Counted from the first letter of the stretch, positions 36,418 through 45,431 are shown. The stretch: DNA of 64,000 bases from Phenylobacterium kunshanense (GCF_003254525.1 NZ_QFYS01000013.1:1-64000); one strand, 5' to 3'. The notes: generated by a model not told the origin, from the sequence alone. Numbers and translations: made by a program.

Positions 36418-38592
36418 TCAGGCGGCGTGCGCCCGCCCGACCCAGTGGGACACCTTGGTCATCAGCGTGTGGGTGGCGATCGGCTTCGGGATGTGATCGT
36501 CCATCCCCGCCTCCAGGCAGGCGTGGACATGCATCGGCAGCACATTGGCGCTGACGGCGACGATCGGCGTATCGGCGTTGGGCCCGCCGGCGCCGCGGAT
36601 CGCGCGGGCGGCCGAGGGCCCGTCCATGACGGGCATCTGCATGTCCATCAGGATCAGGTCGTACGTCGCAGCGCCCGCCGTCTCCACCGCTTCGGCGCCG
36701 TCGTAGGCGAACGTCACCTCGTATCCGGCCGCTTCCAGCATCGCGCCCACGAGCTCGCAGTTGACCGGCGCATCGTCGACGATCAGCACGCGCGGACGCT
36801 GAGGGCTTTCGGGCTCCGGCGCCGTCTCCGCCTGGGCGGTAGCCGCCGGTGCGGCGATGGGAGCGGGGACGGCGAACCAGAACGTGGACCCCGCGCCCGG
36901 TTGGCTCGAGTACCCGATCTGTCCGCCCATCCGTTCCACCAGGCTTCGGCAGATCGCCAGGCCCAGGCCCGTGCCGCCATGCCGCCGGGTGACGGAGCCG
37001 TCGAGCTGGGAGAACCGTTCGAAGAGTTGCGCCGCCCGCTCGGCAGGGATGCCGATACCGGAATCGCGGACCGCGAACCGAAGGGTGCCTCCGGCCTCAT
37101 GGTCGTGGGTGATGGCGATCGTGACCGCGCCGCGCTCGGTGAATTTCAGGGCGTTGTCGACGATGTTCAGCAGGACCTGCCGGATGCGCCCGCTGTCGGC
37201 TACCACGGCCGGCGGCAGGCCGTTGGGCGCCGTGGCGCTGAGGTCCACGCCCTTGGCCCGCGCCACGTCCAGGAACATGTCGACGACCGTCGCCCCGAGC
37301 CCGGCGGGGTCGAACGGTTGCGGGTCCAGCTCGATCCGACCGGCGTCGACGTTCGAGAAGTCGAGGATCTGGTCCACCATCGTCTGCAGCGACTGGGCGG
37401 CGACGGCGATACGGTTCGCGTAGCCCCGCTCGGTGGCCTGGAGCGTGGCCGACTCACGCAGGAGGTCGGCGAAGCCCACGATGGCGGTCAGCGGAGTCCG
37501 GATCTCGTGGCTCATGTTGGCCAGGAACTCCGACTTGGCCCGGATGCCGGCTTCGGCCTCGCCCTGACGTCGCCGCAGCTCCCGCTCCATGGCCCGCCGC
37601 TCGGTGATGTCGCGGAGGGTGACGACGCCTTCGCCCGCGGAGCCTTCGTCGTCGCGCACGAGCTGGGGACTGCCCTCGAACCAGAGCCAGGCCCCGTTGG
37701 CATGGCGGAGGCGAACGCGGAGGGGGGCTGCGCTGTCTTCGGGGTCACAGGCGAGCTCGCTCACGCGCGCGGACGCCAGATCGCGATCGTCGGGATGGAC
37801 GAGGCAGAGGGGCGAGCGATCGACGATCTCTTCCGGGGCGTACCCGAGCTGGGCGACCGACGGGGAGACGTAGAGGACCCGATCGTCGAGGCTGAACCGG
37901 ATGATGATGTCGCTGGAGTGGTCGGCCAGCAGCTTGTAGTCGCGAGCCGCACTCGCCAGCCGGCTCCGGTCGTCGCTGACCGATAGGGCGAATGACAGCT
38001 CGCCGGCCAGTTCCTCGAACAGGCCCAGTTCCTGATCGCCGAAGGCGTCAGGCTCCCTCGCGTAGACGAGCAGCACGCCCCGCAGCTCACCATTGATGCT
38101 GAGGGGGACGGTCACGCTGGACCGGATCCCGTATCCCGCCGCCCGCTCGCGCCAGGGCTCGAACATGGGGTCGATGAGCGCATCGCGCATGACGTATGGC
38201 TTGCCGCTGCGCATGGAGTGGCCCGTGGGTCCCGAGCCGCTGACCGCGGTCGATGAGGCGCTGAGCTGCAGGCCCTCGACGTAGCCCGTGGCCACGCCGG
38301 CGGCCGATATGATCCTGACCGGCTGGTCCTTGGCCGATGCGGTGAGGCCGACGGCGGCGATCAGATATCGCCCGTCCTGGACGATAGCCTCGCAGACCTG
38401 ATCGACGAGTTCCTCGACCCCCTTGAAGTGAATGAGGGCTCGGGTCGAGCGGACATAGGCTTCCAGCGCCCACTGCAGACGCGACCTGTCGGTCACCACC
38501 GCAAGTGGATCGTGGTCCCCTTGAGCGCTCGACTTCGCCTGGCCGGGTCTGGTGGCGTCCCGCAACGCCGCCCGGCTCTTCCTGGCCTTCAT
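36418..38592 (-). CDS. GAF-PAS hybrid histidine kinase with receiver
   Basis: A 724-residue soluble hybrid kinase. A GAF-type domain lies at about 45-205, a PAS domain at 218-335 (LLADHSSDIIIRFSLDDRVL), HisKA with MSHEIRTPLTAIVG (His362), a HATPase with GGTGLGLAICRSL, and a receiver at about 598-715 with VDDAPVN and LILMDMQMP. No membrane segment or bilin-ligand Cys is obvious in the GAF domain. It is the third hybrid or PAS kinase in the window that has no adjacent regulator. The last 10 residues (TLMTKVSHWV) are a normal receiver helix. Confidence 0.9.
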   Translation of the reverse strand: MKARKSRAALRDATRPGQAKSSAQGDHDPLAVVTDRSRLQWALEAYVRSTRALIHFKGVEELVDQVCEAIVQDGRYLIAAVGLTASAKDQPVRIISAAGVATGYVEGLQLSASSTAVSGSGPTGHSMRSGKPYVMRDALIDPMFEPWRERAAGYGIRSSVTVPLSINGELRGVLLVYAREPDAFGDQELGLFEELAGELSFALSVSDDRSRLASAARDYKLLADHSSDIIIRFSLDDRVLYVSPSVAQLGYAPEEIVDRSPLCLVHPDDRDLASARVSELACDPEDSAAPLRVRLRHANGAWLWFEGSPQLVRDDEGSAGEGVVTLRDITERRAMERELRRRQGEAEAGIRAKSEFLANMSHEIRTPLTAIVGFADLLRESATLQATERGYANRIAVAAQSLQTMVDQILDFSNVDAGRIELDPQPFDPAGLGATVVDMFLDVARAKGVDLSATAPNGLPPAVVADSGRIRQVLLNIVDNALKFTERGAVTIAITHDHEAGGTLRFAVRDSGIGIPAERAAQLFERFSQLDGSVTRRHGGTGLGLAICRSLVERMGGQIGYSSQPGAGSTFWFAVPAPIAAPAATAQAETAPEPESPQRPRVLIVDDAPVNCELVGAMLEAAGYEVTFAYDGAEAVETAGAATYDLILMDMQMPVMDGPSAARAIRGAGGPNADTPIVAVSANVLPMHVHACLEAGMDDHIPKPIATHTLMTKVSHWVGRAHAA

Positions 38593-38760
38593 GCGTCTGC
38601 TCGAACCGCCTCCTCCGCAACGACGCGCCCTCGAGCGTCGTGCCCTGACGTATTGGTAACGCCAGAGCCGGCTTAGGGAAGCATTAAGGCTGGGGTTACG
38701 TAGCGAAGCTGGACGCTGAGTTACCCGGAATGGGGGAAGGTTCGCGCGTTCTGGTTGCGC

Positions 38761-39642
38761 TCATGGCTCGACGGGAATCCACCATGCGATCGTCGCGCCG
38801 GCCCGGCTCGGATCGAAGCCAGGCGGATAGACCTCCAGGTCGGGCGCACGGGCAAGCCGAAGGCCCGTCCGTGGAAGGCGCTGGCCCCAGATCTCGCGGG
38901 CGGCGGCCTGCATCTGTGCGTGTAGGTCCGGACCCTGGGTTTCGAGCGTGAAGATCAGATAGTCGCGGGATGGCAGCTCAATGAACTCAAGACCGGGCGG
39001 GGCGGGCTCCCCACCCGCCGCCTCCAGGCCCGCCATGTATCGCATGTCGCCGGACCCTTCGCCAATCGCGGCGCAGACGCCGAACGTCTGGCCTCCTGTC
39101 CAGCCGGCAAGCGCGGGGTGCGCGAAGAGGCGCCCCCACAGGGCCGGTATGCCGGCCTTGGTGGCCTCTTCAAAGATCTGGGACAGCCCGGCGATCCGCA
39201 GGGCGGGCATGCGCTCCGGGCCGTCAGCCTGGATGAGCGTCGGAAGGGCATCGAGACCTGAGGGCATCGGGGGGCTCTCTGATGGAACCGGGCGCGCGCC
39301 TCTCTGGAAGCGGCCGGGCGTGACGCCGAAAGCTCGGGCGAAAGCGCGGGTGAAGCCTTCCTGGGTGTCGAACCCACAGTCGAGCGCCAGGTCGATGAGG
39401 CGGGGCGGCGTCTGCGAAGCCAGACGTTCAGCCGCAGCGTGCAGCCTGAGCGAGCGCGCGTAGGCGATCGGGGATGTGCCGTACCGGGCCGCGAACTGGC
39501 GCGAGAAATGATACGGGGAGAGCCCGGCCGCCGCCGCGCAATCGGCCAGCGAGAGCGCCCGGCCAAGGTCGCCCGTCATGCGCAGCCGAGCGCGCTCCAG
39601 CGGATCAACACTTGGGGAGGGTGGGGCGCCGACGTCGTTCAT
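38761..39642 (-). CDS. AraC-family regulator with GyrI-like effector domain
   Basis: A 293-residue regulator. The N-terminal AraC-type double helix-turn-helix reads LSLADCAAAAGLSPYHFSRQF and IDLALDCGFDTQEGFTRAF; the C-terminal ~155 residues resemble the GyrI-like small-molecule-binding domain seen in Rob- and BmrR-type regulators. It probably responds to hydrophobic or toxic ligands. It is monocistronic, and no efflux gene is adjacent, so the targets are unknown. Confidence 0.87.
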   Translation of the reverse strand: MNDVGAPPSPSVDPLERARLRMTGDLGRALSLADCAAAAGLSPYHFSRQFAARYGTSPIAYARSLRLHAAAERLASQTPPRLIDLALDCGFDTQEGFTRAFARAFGVTPGRFQRGARPVPSESPPMPSGLDALPTLIQADGPERMPALRIAGLSQIFEEATKAGIPALWGRLFAHPALAGWTGGQTFGVCAAIGEGSGDMRYMAGLEAAGGEPAPPGLEFIELPSRDYLIFTLETQGPDLHAQMQAAAREIWGQRLPRTGLRLARAPDLEVYPPGFDPSRAGATIAWWIPVEP

Positions 39643-39691
39643 CGGGGCATGATCACCCCGCGCATCGGACCTGTCTTGACCGGGTTTGCGC

Positions 39692-40570
39692 CTAGCGCGT
39701 CGGAACGGGCTTGTCGCCGCGGTAGTCGTAGAAGCCCCGGCCGGTCTTGCGGCCGAGCCAGCCGGCCTCGACGTACTTCACCAGCAGCGGGCAGGGCCGG
39801 TATTTGGAGTCCGCGAGCCCTTCGTAGAGCACGTTCATGATCGACAGGACCGTGTCGAGCCCAATGAAATCGCCCAGTTCGAGCGGCCCCATCGGATGGT
39901 TGGCGCCGAGCCGCAGCGCGGTGTCGATGGCGTCGACGGTGCCCACGCCTTCGTACAGCGTGTAGATCGCCTCGTTGATCATCGGCACCAGCACGCGGTT
40001 GACGATGAAGGCCGGGAAATCCTCGGCGTTGGACGTGGTCTTGCCCAGCGACTGGGCGAAATTGACCGCGGTCTCGTAGGTGTCGGCGTCGGTGGCGATG
40101 CCGCGGATGATCTCCACCAGCTTCATCACCGGCGCGGGATTCATGAAGTGGAGGCCGATGAACTTGCCCGGGCGGTCGGTGCCCGAGGCCAGGCGGGTGA
40201 TGGAAATCGACGAGGTGTTCGAGGCCAGCAGCGTGTTGGCCTTCAGGTGGGGACCGAGCGCCTTGAAGATCGCCTTCTTGGTCTCTTCGTTCTCGGTGGC
40301 GGCCTCGATGGCGAGGTCGGTCGTCCCGATCGTCTGCAGCTCCGGAGCCGCCTTGATCCGGCCGACGGCGGCCCGCATCGCCTCGTCCGAGATGATCCCG
40401 CGGGACACCTGCCGGACCATGTTCTTCTCGATCTGGGCGATGCCCTGGTCGATCCGGTCAGGGCTGACGTCGTGCAGCAGGACGTCGTATCCGCCCAGGG
40501 CGCAGACATGGGCGATGCCCGAACCCATTTGGCCGGCGCCGATCACGCCCACCGTCTTGATGTCAACCAT
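39692..40570 (-). CDS. hbd: 3-hydroxybutyryl-CoA dehydrogenase
   Basis: A 292-residue NAD-dependent dehydrogenase that oxidises 3-hydroxyacyl-CoA, acting in butyrate, PHB or fatty-acid breakdown. GVIGAGQMGSGIAH (from about 8) binds NAD, SNTSSISIT and GLHFMNPAPVMKLVE (active-site His) are the family signatures, and FIVNRVLVPMINEA and LGANHPMGPLEL lie in the C-terminal domain. The ATG at 40570 starts just before the nucleotide loop. In many alphaproteobacteria this gene directly follows etfBA; here a LysR/TonB-domain pair lies between them. Confidence 0.95.
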   Translation of the reverse strand: MVDIKTVGVIGAGQMGSGIAHVCALGGYDVLLHDVSPDRIDQGIAQIEKNMVRQVSRGIISDEAMRAAVGRIKAAPELQTIGTTDLAIEAATENEETKKAIFKALGPHLKANTLLASNTSSISITRLASGTDRPGKFIGLHFMNPAPVMKLVEIIRGIATDADTYETAVNFAQSLGKTTSNAEDFPAFIVNRVLVPMINEAIYTLYEGVGTVDAIDTALRLGANHPMGPLELGDFIGLDTVLSIMNVLYEGLADSKYRPCPLLVKYVEAGWLGRKTGRGFYDYRGDKPVPTR

Positions 40571-40681
40571 TCGGACCAGGCCTCGAAACACCCGAGCGGC
40601 TTCCGCTCAAATTCGTGGCAGCTTTCTAACACGTGTATGGCGCGGCGCCGCAAGGGCTTTGCTGCGGCGCAACAGCTCAGC

Positions 40682-41578
40682 CTAGGGGGTGGCCTGCTCG
40701 GCTGAGTAGAGGGCGGCTTCCGCAACAAGCCAGTCGCGAAGTTCGGCGATCCGGCGCGCCTTGCGGCTGTCCGCGCGCCACACGACCCAGTAGCCCAGCT
40801 CGGATGCGACCCCACCCTCGAACGGCCGCACGAGGCGACCGCTGCGCAGGTCCTGCTCCACAAGTCCGCTGCGTCCCAGTGCGACGCCGATGCCCTGCGC
40901 CGCCGCCTCGAGCAGCATGACGGAATCCTCGAACACCAGCCCCTTCTGGGGCGGGGGCTCGAGATCGAAGGCGTTGAACCACAGGCGCCATGGCCGGTGG
41001 CCGTGATGCAGCAGCGGCGCCTTCAGCAGGTCCTGGGGGCAGCAGAGCTCGGGCAGGCCGGCCAGGGCCGGACTGCAGACCGGGAACAGCGTCTCGCGGA
41101 AGAGGCGGGCGGTCTCGACGTCGTCCCACACCCCGGCGCCGTAGCGAATGCCGACGTCCACCCCGTCGGTGACGAAATTGGCCCGGCGGTCCTCGACCTT
41201 CAGCTCCAGGTTCGCGCCGGCCGGATCGACGAGGAGCCGTTGAAGGCGGGGCGTCAGCCAGCGGCTGGCGAACTGTGGGTCGATGCTGACCACCAGAGGG
41301 TCGCGTTCGGCGGCGGCGTGGAATTCGGCCACCGCGTTCCTCAGGACGTCGAGACTGCGCCCCACCTCGCCCGCGAGGCGGTGGGCGTCGGGCGTCGGGA
41401 TCATCGCATTGCCGCGCCGTTCGAACAGCCGCGCGCCCAACTCGGCCTCGAGCCGCCGGATCTGCTGGCTGACGGCGCCGTGGGTCACCGACAGCTCCTC
41501 GGCCGCCCGGCTGTAGCTCTGGTGGCGGGCGGCGGCCTCGAGGGCGCGCAGGGCGAAGAACGGCGGCAGGCGGGCCAT
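40682..41578 (-). CDS. LysR-family transcriptional regulator (GcvA-like)
   Basis: A 298-residue regulator. The N-terminal helix-turn-helix reads YSRAAEELSVTHGAVSQQIRRLEAE in shortened form, followed by LFERRGNAM; the rest is the periplasmic-binding-protein-like effector domain with DPQFASRWLTPRL and DVGIRYGAG, typical of the GcvA subgroup. The start chosen is MARLPPFFALR at 41578. It is divergent from the TonB-domain protein gene at 41706, a likely target. The ligand is unknown. Confidence 0.9.
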   Translation of the reverse strand: MARLPPFFALRALEAAARHQSYSRAAEELSVTHGAVSQQIRRLEAELGARLFERRGNAMIPTPDAHRLAGEVGRSLDVLRNAVAEFHAAAERDPLVVSIDPQFASRWLTPRLQRLLVDPAGANLELKVEDRRANFVTDGVDVGIRYGAGVWDDVETARLFRETLFPVCSPALAGLPELCCPQDLLKAPLLHHGHRPWRLWFNAFDLEPPPQKGLVFEDSVMLLEAAAQGIGVALGRSGLVEQDLRSGRLVRPFEGGVASELGYWVVWRADSRKARRIAELRDWLVAEAALYSAEQATP

Positions 41579-41705
41579 GGCGCAGGTTGTTAGCGCGCCT
41601 GACAACCCCTGGCAAAATCTATCGTTCGCGACGGAGGCCTTGCGGTCCTACATCCCACCCATCGGCGGCGCTGCTGAATGGTGTGTGAAAACAAGGATAT
41701 AGGCA

Positions 41706-42065
41706 ATGAAATCCCTTCCCCTCATTCTGTCCGCCGCTGTCGCCCTCGGACTGGGCGGCGCAGCTCACGCGACCCCCCGCGAAGTCACCCACTACCTGGC
41801 GCAGGCCGGCGAGGTCGCCACGGCCGAGCTGGCCGCGGCGGGCGTCGACGCCGGTCGAGGACTGCGCGTGAAGGCGCGGGTGAACTCGGATGGCCGGCTG
41901 ACCGGCGCGCGGGTCGTCACCTCCTCGGGCTCGCTGGAGACCGACCAGAAGGCGACGCAGGCGCTCCGGCGGCTGAAGGTGGCCACGCCGCCAAACATCC
42001 TGATCGGCGCAGAGGTTGTCGTCGCGGTCGCCCAGGCTCCGATCGAGACCGCGAAAGCGAACTGA
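41706..42065 (+). CDS. Small exported protein with TonB-C-like domain
   Basis: A 119-residue protein with a signal peptide ending at AHA (about residue 22). The mature part, LRVKARVNSDGRLTGARVVT followed by SSGSLETDQKATQALRRLK, has the beta-alpha-beta pattern of the TonB C-terminal fold, but there is no membrane anchor plus Pro-rich linker, so it is not an energy transducer itself. Such stand-alone periplasmic versions have no known role. A strong terminator follows. It is divergent from the LysR gene. Confidence 0.72.
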   Translation: MKSLPLILSAAVALGLGGAAHATPREVTHYLAQAGEVATAELAAAGVDAGRGLRVKARVNSDGRLTGARVVTSSGSLETDQKATQALRRLKVATPPNILIGAEVVVAVAQAPIETAKAN

Positions 42066-42097
42066 TCCCCGCAGACCCCACAATGCGGCGGATCGCG

Positions 42098-42130
42098 GCG
42101 GGCGGCTCCGGGCGGAGCCGCCCGCTTTTT
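42098..42130 (+). terminator. Intrinsic terminator after the TonB-C-like gene
   Basis: GCGGGCGGCTCC pairs perfectly with GGAGCCGCCCGC around a 4-base loop and is followed by TTTTT. It lies 32 bases past the stop codon. Confidence 0.93.
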
Positions 42131-42141
42131 CATGGCAGGCG

Positions 42142-42176
42142 CAAAAGAAAGGGGCGGCTCGTCGCCGAGCCGCCCC
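42142..42176 (-). terminator. Intrinsic terminator after etfA
   Basis: On the minus strand an 11-base perfect stem (42151-42161 with 42166-42176, loop of four) is followed by TTTCTTTT (42143-42150). It lies 27 bases past the etfA stop codon. With the preceding plus-strand terminator it isolates the two convergent transcripts. Confidence 0.92.
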
Positions 42177-42203
42177 GATCTGCTTGCAGATGAAGCGAGG
42201 GTC

Positions 42204-43136
42204 TCAGCCCAGCGCGCTCATCAGTTCCGGCACCGCGGCCTTGTAGTCGGCCACCAGGCCGAAGTCGGCGACCTGGAAGATCGGCGCGTCCGGATCCTTG
42301 TTGATCGCGACGATCACCTTGGAGTCCTTCATGCCGGCCAGGTGCTGGATCGCGCCCGAGATGCCGATGGCGATGTAGAGCTCCGGCGCCACGACCTTGC
42401 CGGTCTGGCCGACCTGGTAGTCGTTCGGGGCGTAGCCGGCGTCCACCGCGGCGCGCGAAGCGCCGACCGCCGCGCCGAGCTTGTCGGCGAGAGGTTCGAT
42501 GACCGCCTGGAACTCCTCGGCAGAGCCCATCGCACGACCGCCCGAGACGACGATCTTGGCGGCGCCCAGGTCCGGGCGGGCCGACTTGACGATCTTCTGG
42601 TCGACGAACTGGGTCTTGGCCGGGGCGGCGGGAGCGGACACGCTCTCGACCGAGGCCGAGCCGCCTTCCGCGGCCGCCTTGAAGGCGGTCGGGCGGACGG
42701 TCAGGACCTTCTTCGGCTCCGACGACTGGACGGTTTCCAGCGCGTTGCCGGCGTAGATCGGGCGCACGAAGGTGTCGGCCGACACGACTTCGATGACATC
42801 CGAGATCTGCGACACGTCCAGCTTCGCGGCGACGCGCGGGCTGAAGTTCTTGCCGGCGGTGGTGGCGGGCGTGAGGATCGCGTCGTAGCCGCCGGCCAGG
42901 CCGACGACGAGGTCGGTGACGGCCTCGGCCAGGCCCTGGCCCAGAGCGTCGCTCTCGGCGGTCAGCACCTTGCGCACGCCGCCGATCTTGGCGGCCTCAG
43001 CCGCGATCGCCGCGGTGTTCGTGCCGGCGACCAGGATGTCGATGTCGCCGCCGATGGCCTGGGCGGCCGACACCACCTTGTGGGTGTTGTCCTTCAGCGA
43101 CGCGTTGTCGTGGTCCGCGATGACGAGAACGGCCAT
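42204..43136 (-). CDS. etfA: Electron transfer flavoprotein alpha subunit
   Basis: A 310-residue FAD-carrying subunit of ETF, which takes electrons from acyl-CoA dehydrogenases and hands them to the quinone pool. The N-terminal MAVLVIADHDNASLKDNTHK and the C-terminal FAD-binding LYIAIGISGAIQHLAGMKDS and VAINKDPDAPIFQVADFGLV are intact. It starts one base after the etfB stop codon. The three acyl-CoA dehydrogenases of this window are plausible partners. Confidence 0.97.
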   Translation of the reverse strand: MAVLVIADHDNASLKDNTHKVVSAAQAIGGDIDILVAGTNTAAIAAEAAKIGGVRKVLTAESDALGQGLAEAVTDLVVGLAGGYDAILTPATTAGKNFSPRVAAKLDVSQISDVIEVVSADTFVRPIYAGNALETVQSSEPKKVLTVRPTAFKAAAEGGSASVESVSAPAAPAKTQFVDQKIVKSARPDLGAAKIVVSGGRAMGSAEEFQAVIEPLADKLGAAVGASRAAVDAGYAPNDYQVGQTGKVVAPELYIAIGISGAIQHLAGMKDSKVIVAINKDPDAPIFQVADFGLVADYKAAVPELMSALG

Positions 43137-43137
43137 G

Positions 43138-43884
43138 TTAGAGGACCCCCGCGGTCTTGAGGTTGGAGACGAGGTCGGCGGCGGTTTCCACCTTGATGCC
43201 GGCCGAGCGCTTCGGCGGCTCGGTGACCTTCACGACCTTCAGGCGCGGGGCGGTGTCGACGCCGAGCGAACCCAGCTCCTTCACGTCCAGCGGCTTCTTC
43301 TTGGCCTTCATGATGTTCGGCAGCGAGGCGTAGCGCGGCTCGTTGAGGCGCAGGTCGGCGGTCACCACCGCCGGCAGGTCCACGTTGAGCGTCTGCAGGC
43401 CGCCGTCGACCTCGCGGGTCACCTTGGCCTTGCCGCCCTCGATCACGACTTCCGAGGCGAACGCCGCCTGCGGCCAGTCGAGCAGGGCCGCCAGCATCTG
43501 GCCGGTGGCGTTGTTGTCGCCGTCGATGGCCTGCTTGCCCATCAGCACCACTTGGGGGCCTTCCTCGGCGATGACGGCCTTCAGCACCTTGGCGACGGCC
43601 AGCGGCTCGAGGTCCTGGTCGGTCTGGATCAGGATGGCGCGGTCGGCGCCCATGGCGAGCGCGGTCCGCAGGGTTTCCTGCGCCTGGGTCGGGCCGACGG
43701 ACACGGCGACGACCTCGGTCGCGGCGCCCTTCTCCTTCAGGCGGACGGCCTCTTCGACCGCGATCTCGCAGAAGGGATTCATCGACATCTTGACGTTGGC
43801 GAGGTCGACACCCGTCTGATCGGCCTTAACGCGGGCCTTGACGTTGTAATCGATCACCCGCTTCACCGGGACCAACACCTTCAT
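43138..43884 (-). CDS. etfB: Electron transfer flavoprotein beta subunit
   Basis: A 248-residue subunit that binds AMP and forms the dimer interface with EtfA. It begins MKVLVPVKRVIDYNVKARVK; the signature VLMGKQAIDGDNNATGQMLA and the recognition-loop region RYASLPNIMKAKKKPL that docks on dehydrogenases are present. It is the first gene of etfBA. No clear operator is visible upstream; a GTTTG direct repeat at about 43.94 kb is not palindromic. Confidence 0.97.
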   Translation of the reverse strand: MKVLVPVKRVIDYNVKARVKADQTGVDLANVKMSMNPFCEIAVEEAVRLKEKGAATEVVAVSVGPTQAQETLRTALAMGADRAILIQTDQDLEPLAVAKVLKAVIAEEGPQVVLMGKQAIDGDNNATGQMLAALLDWPQAAFASEVVIEGGKAKVTREVDGGLQTLNVDLPAVVTADLRLNEPRYASLPNIMKAKKKPLDVKELGSLGVDTAPRLKVVKVTEPPKRSAGIKVETAADLVSNLKTAGVL

Positions 43885-44030
43885 GGGTTGCTAGCGCCTC
43901 AAATTGCTGCGGAAAGAAAAATGCCGGCTGGCAATAGCGGTTTGGCGGCGGTTTGCAAGCGCGCACGCCCGCGCGATGCCGCAGCGCACACCGCTGGCGA
44001 TGGCCGCTGTCCTTGCGTAAAAGGCCGCCC

Positions 44031-44318
44031 ATGAACGCGAACATCGAGCGCCTCAAGCTCATCTTCATCGCCGTCTTCGCCGTCGCCGTCGTCGGAGTCG
44101 TGGTGTGGCAGGTCGGCTGGGCGATGCCCGCCAAGAAGTGCGGCGAGGCGAAGAAGTGGTGGGACCCGGCCGAGCGCGTGTGCGCCACGCCGATCCTTAT
44201 CTCGGACATCACCGGGCGCGTGATCACCGACAAGAAGGGACTCGAGGAAGCGAAGAAGGCGCTCGGTCGCCCCACGGCTCCGGCTCCGGCGGCCGCGCCG
44301 CCGGTCGCCAGGCCCTAG
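44031..44318 (+). CDS. Small membrane-anchored protein of unknown function
   Basis: A 95-residue protein: one N-terminal membrane helix (about 8-28), then a short extracytoplasmic part with two Cys in AKKCGEAKKWWDPAERVCATP that could form a disulfide loop, and an Ala/Pro-rich tail. I do not recognise it. It stands on the opposite strand between etfB and the adenosyltransferase gene, overlapping the latter by four bases at the 3' ends. Codon use is normal, and the frame starts cleanly at the ATG at 44031. Confidence 0.65.
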   Translation: MNANIERLKLIFIAVFAVAVVGVVVWQVGWAMPAKKCGEAKKWWDPAERVCATPILISDITGRVITDKKGLEEAKKALGRPTAPAPAAAPPVARP

Positions 44319-44890
44319 CGGGTCGCGGCGGGCTTCCAGAGCACCTCGTCCCGGCCCTGGCCGTTGGCCCGGCGTGACGCCACGAAGAGGAAGTCGGACA
44401 GGCGATTGAGGTAGCGCAGGGCGGGCTCGCTGACCGCTTCGCCCGCCTCGACCAGCCGTACCGCATCCCGCTCCGCCCGCCGGCAGACGGTCCGCGCGAG
44501 ATGCAGGGCCGCCGCGGCCGGCGTCCCGCCCGGGAGGATGAACGACGTGAGGTCGGGCAGGCCCTCGTTCAGCGCGTCGATCTCGGCCTCGATCCGCGCG
44601 GTCTGGCTGTCGAGGATGCGCAGGGCGGCGCCTTCGGTTTCATCCGGCTTCGGCGGGGTTGCGAGATCGGCGCCCAGGTCGAACAGCTCGTTCTGGATCC
44701 GGCCGAGCATGGTGTCGAGCTCAGGGTCCGCCGCCATATGGATGCGCGCCAAACCGACGCAGGCGTTGGTTTCGTCCACCGCGCCATAGGCCTCGACGCG
44801 CAGGTCGGTCTTGCTGACCGGCTGACCTGTGGCCAGACGGGTCTGCCCGGCGTCACCCGTGCGGGTGTAGATGCGGTTCAAGGTGACCAT
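44315..44890 (-). CDS. Cob(I)alamin adenosyltransferase, PduO-type
   Basis: A 191-residue enzyme that transfers adenosyl from ATP to cob(I)alamin to make coenzyme B12. TRTGDAGQTRLATGQPVSK at the N-terminus binds ATP; DLRVEAYGAVDETNACVG and the C-terminal RTVCRRAERDAVRL and LRYLNRLSDFLFVASR are family signatures. In other bacteria it serves methylmalonyl-CoA mutase, which fits odd-chain acyl-CoA breakdown. It lies 4 bases downstream of the HIG1 gene on the same strand. Confidence 0.93.
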   Translation of the reverse strand: MVTLNRIYTRTGDAGQTRLATGQPVSKTDLRVEAYGAVDETNACVGLARIHMAADPELDTMLGRIQNELFDLGADLATPPKPDETEGAALRILDSQTARIEAEIDALNEGLPDLTSFILPGGTPAAAALHLARTVCRRAERDAVRLVEAGEAVSEPALRYLNRLSDFLFVASRRANGQGRDEVLWKPAATR

Positions 44891-44894
44891 GCGG

Positions 44895-45092
44895 TCAGTG
44901 CTGCCCGCGCCACCATACCGCGGCGACGAGCACCACGATGGCGATGGCCTGGGTGAGTACGCGCAGGCGCATCAGCTTGTTGGAGTACGAGCGCCCGAAA
45001 TCCCCGCCCCGGAACAGGGCGTAGATCCCAAGCGCCAGCACCGTGGCGACCGCCGCGAGCGCGGCATAGATCGCGTAGTCGAACAAATCCAT
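44895..45092 (-). CDS. HIG1-domain small twin-transmembrane protein
   Basis: A 65-residue protein with two membrane helices joined by a short loop holding SNKLMRLRVLTQAIAI, the HIG1-domain core. In mitochondria HIG1 proteins assist respiratory complex IV; bacterial versions are likely respiratory accessory factors. It is the first gene before the adenosyltransferase, and this HIG1-adenosyltransferase-etfBA order is common in alphaproteobacteria. Confidence 0.88.
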   Translation of the reverse strand: MDLFDYAIYAALAAVATVLALGIYALFRGGDFGRSYSNKLMRLRVLTQAIAIVVLVAAVWWRGQH

Positions 45093-45315
45093 GACGGCAG
45101 ATTAGGCCTCCACGTTGCCCGAGACTATCGGAAAGCGCGGGTATATTTTAAACTTGACTTGATGCTTCACGATCATGTTCAACGAGCATCGGCTGCTTTG
45201 TCGCGGCGGATTCGGTCCGCCGGCGTTGACCTGACGTCATAAGGGATTATGCAAGCCCTGGTCGCCTCGGCGTCCGGTCGCAGGCGATGAGTTACTCCTC
45301 GTTAGTTATCCCGTG

Positions 45316-45339
45316 TAACTAGTTAGTTGAACGCGTTCA
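45316..45339 (+). promoter_or_regulatory. Adjacent palindromes in the leader of the tandem TetR genes
   Basis: TAACTAGTTA (45316-45325) and TGAACGCGTTCA (45328-45339) are both perfect palindromes, two bases apart. They lie about 95-115 bases upstream of the first TetR gene and are plausible autoregulatory operators. The rest of the 339-base gap 45093-45431 holds AT-rich promoter-like sequence (TATATTTTAAACTTGAC near 45.15 kb) and a poly-C tract, but no gene. Confidence 0.5.
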
Positions 45340-45374
45340 TTGCCGGTGATAAAGCCTCGGCTTCTCCGGTTCCT

Positions 45375-45386
45375 CCCCCCCCCCCC
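45375..45386. repeat. Twelve-base poly-C tract
   Basis: An uninterrupted run of 12 C lies 46 bases upstream of the ATG of the first TetR gene. Runs this long are rare in this window. It may vary in length by slippage and alter promoter or leader spacing, or be a sequencing error-prone spot. Confidence 0.7.
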
Positions 45387-45431
45387 AAGCATGCTCGCCG
45401 GACTCCCCCTCCGGCGGCGCCCAAGAGAAGA

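Noticed and set aside
40645..40670. Hairpin GCGCCGCA/TGCGGCGC after the LysR stop as a terminator
   Set aside because: The stem is perfect, but there is no T-run on either strand and it may be chance in GC-rich DNA.
43925..43965. GTTTG repeats upstream of etfB as a third PsrA-like operator
   Set aside because: The two GTTTG copies are in the same orientation, with no CAAAC partner, so no palindrome exists.
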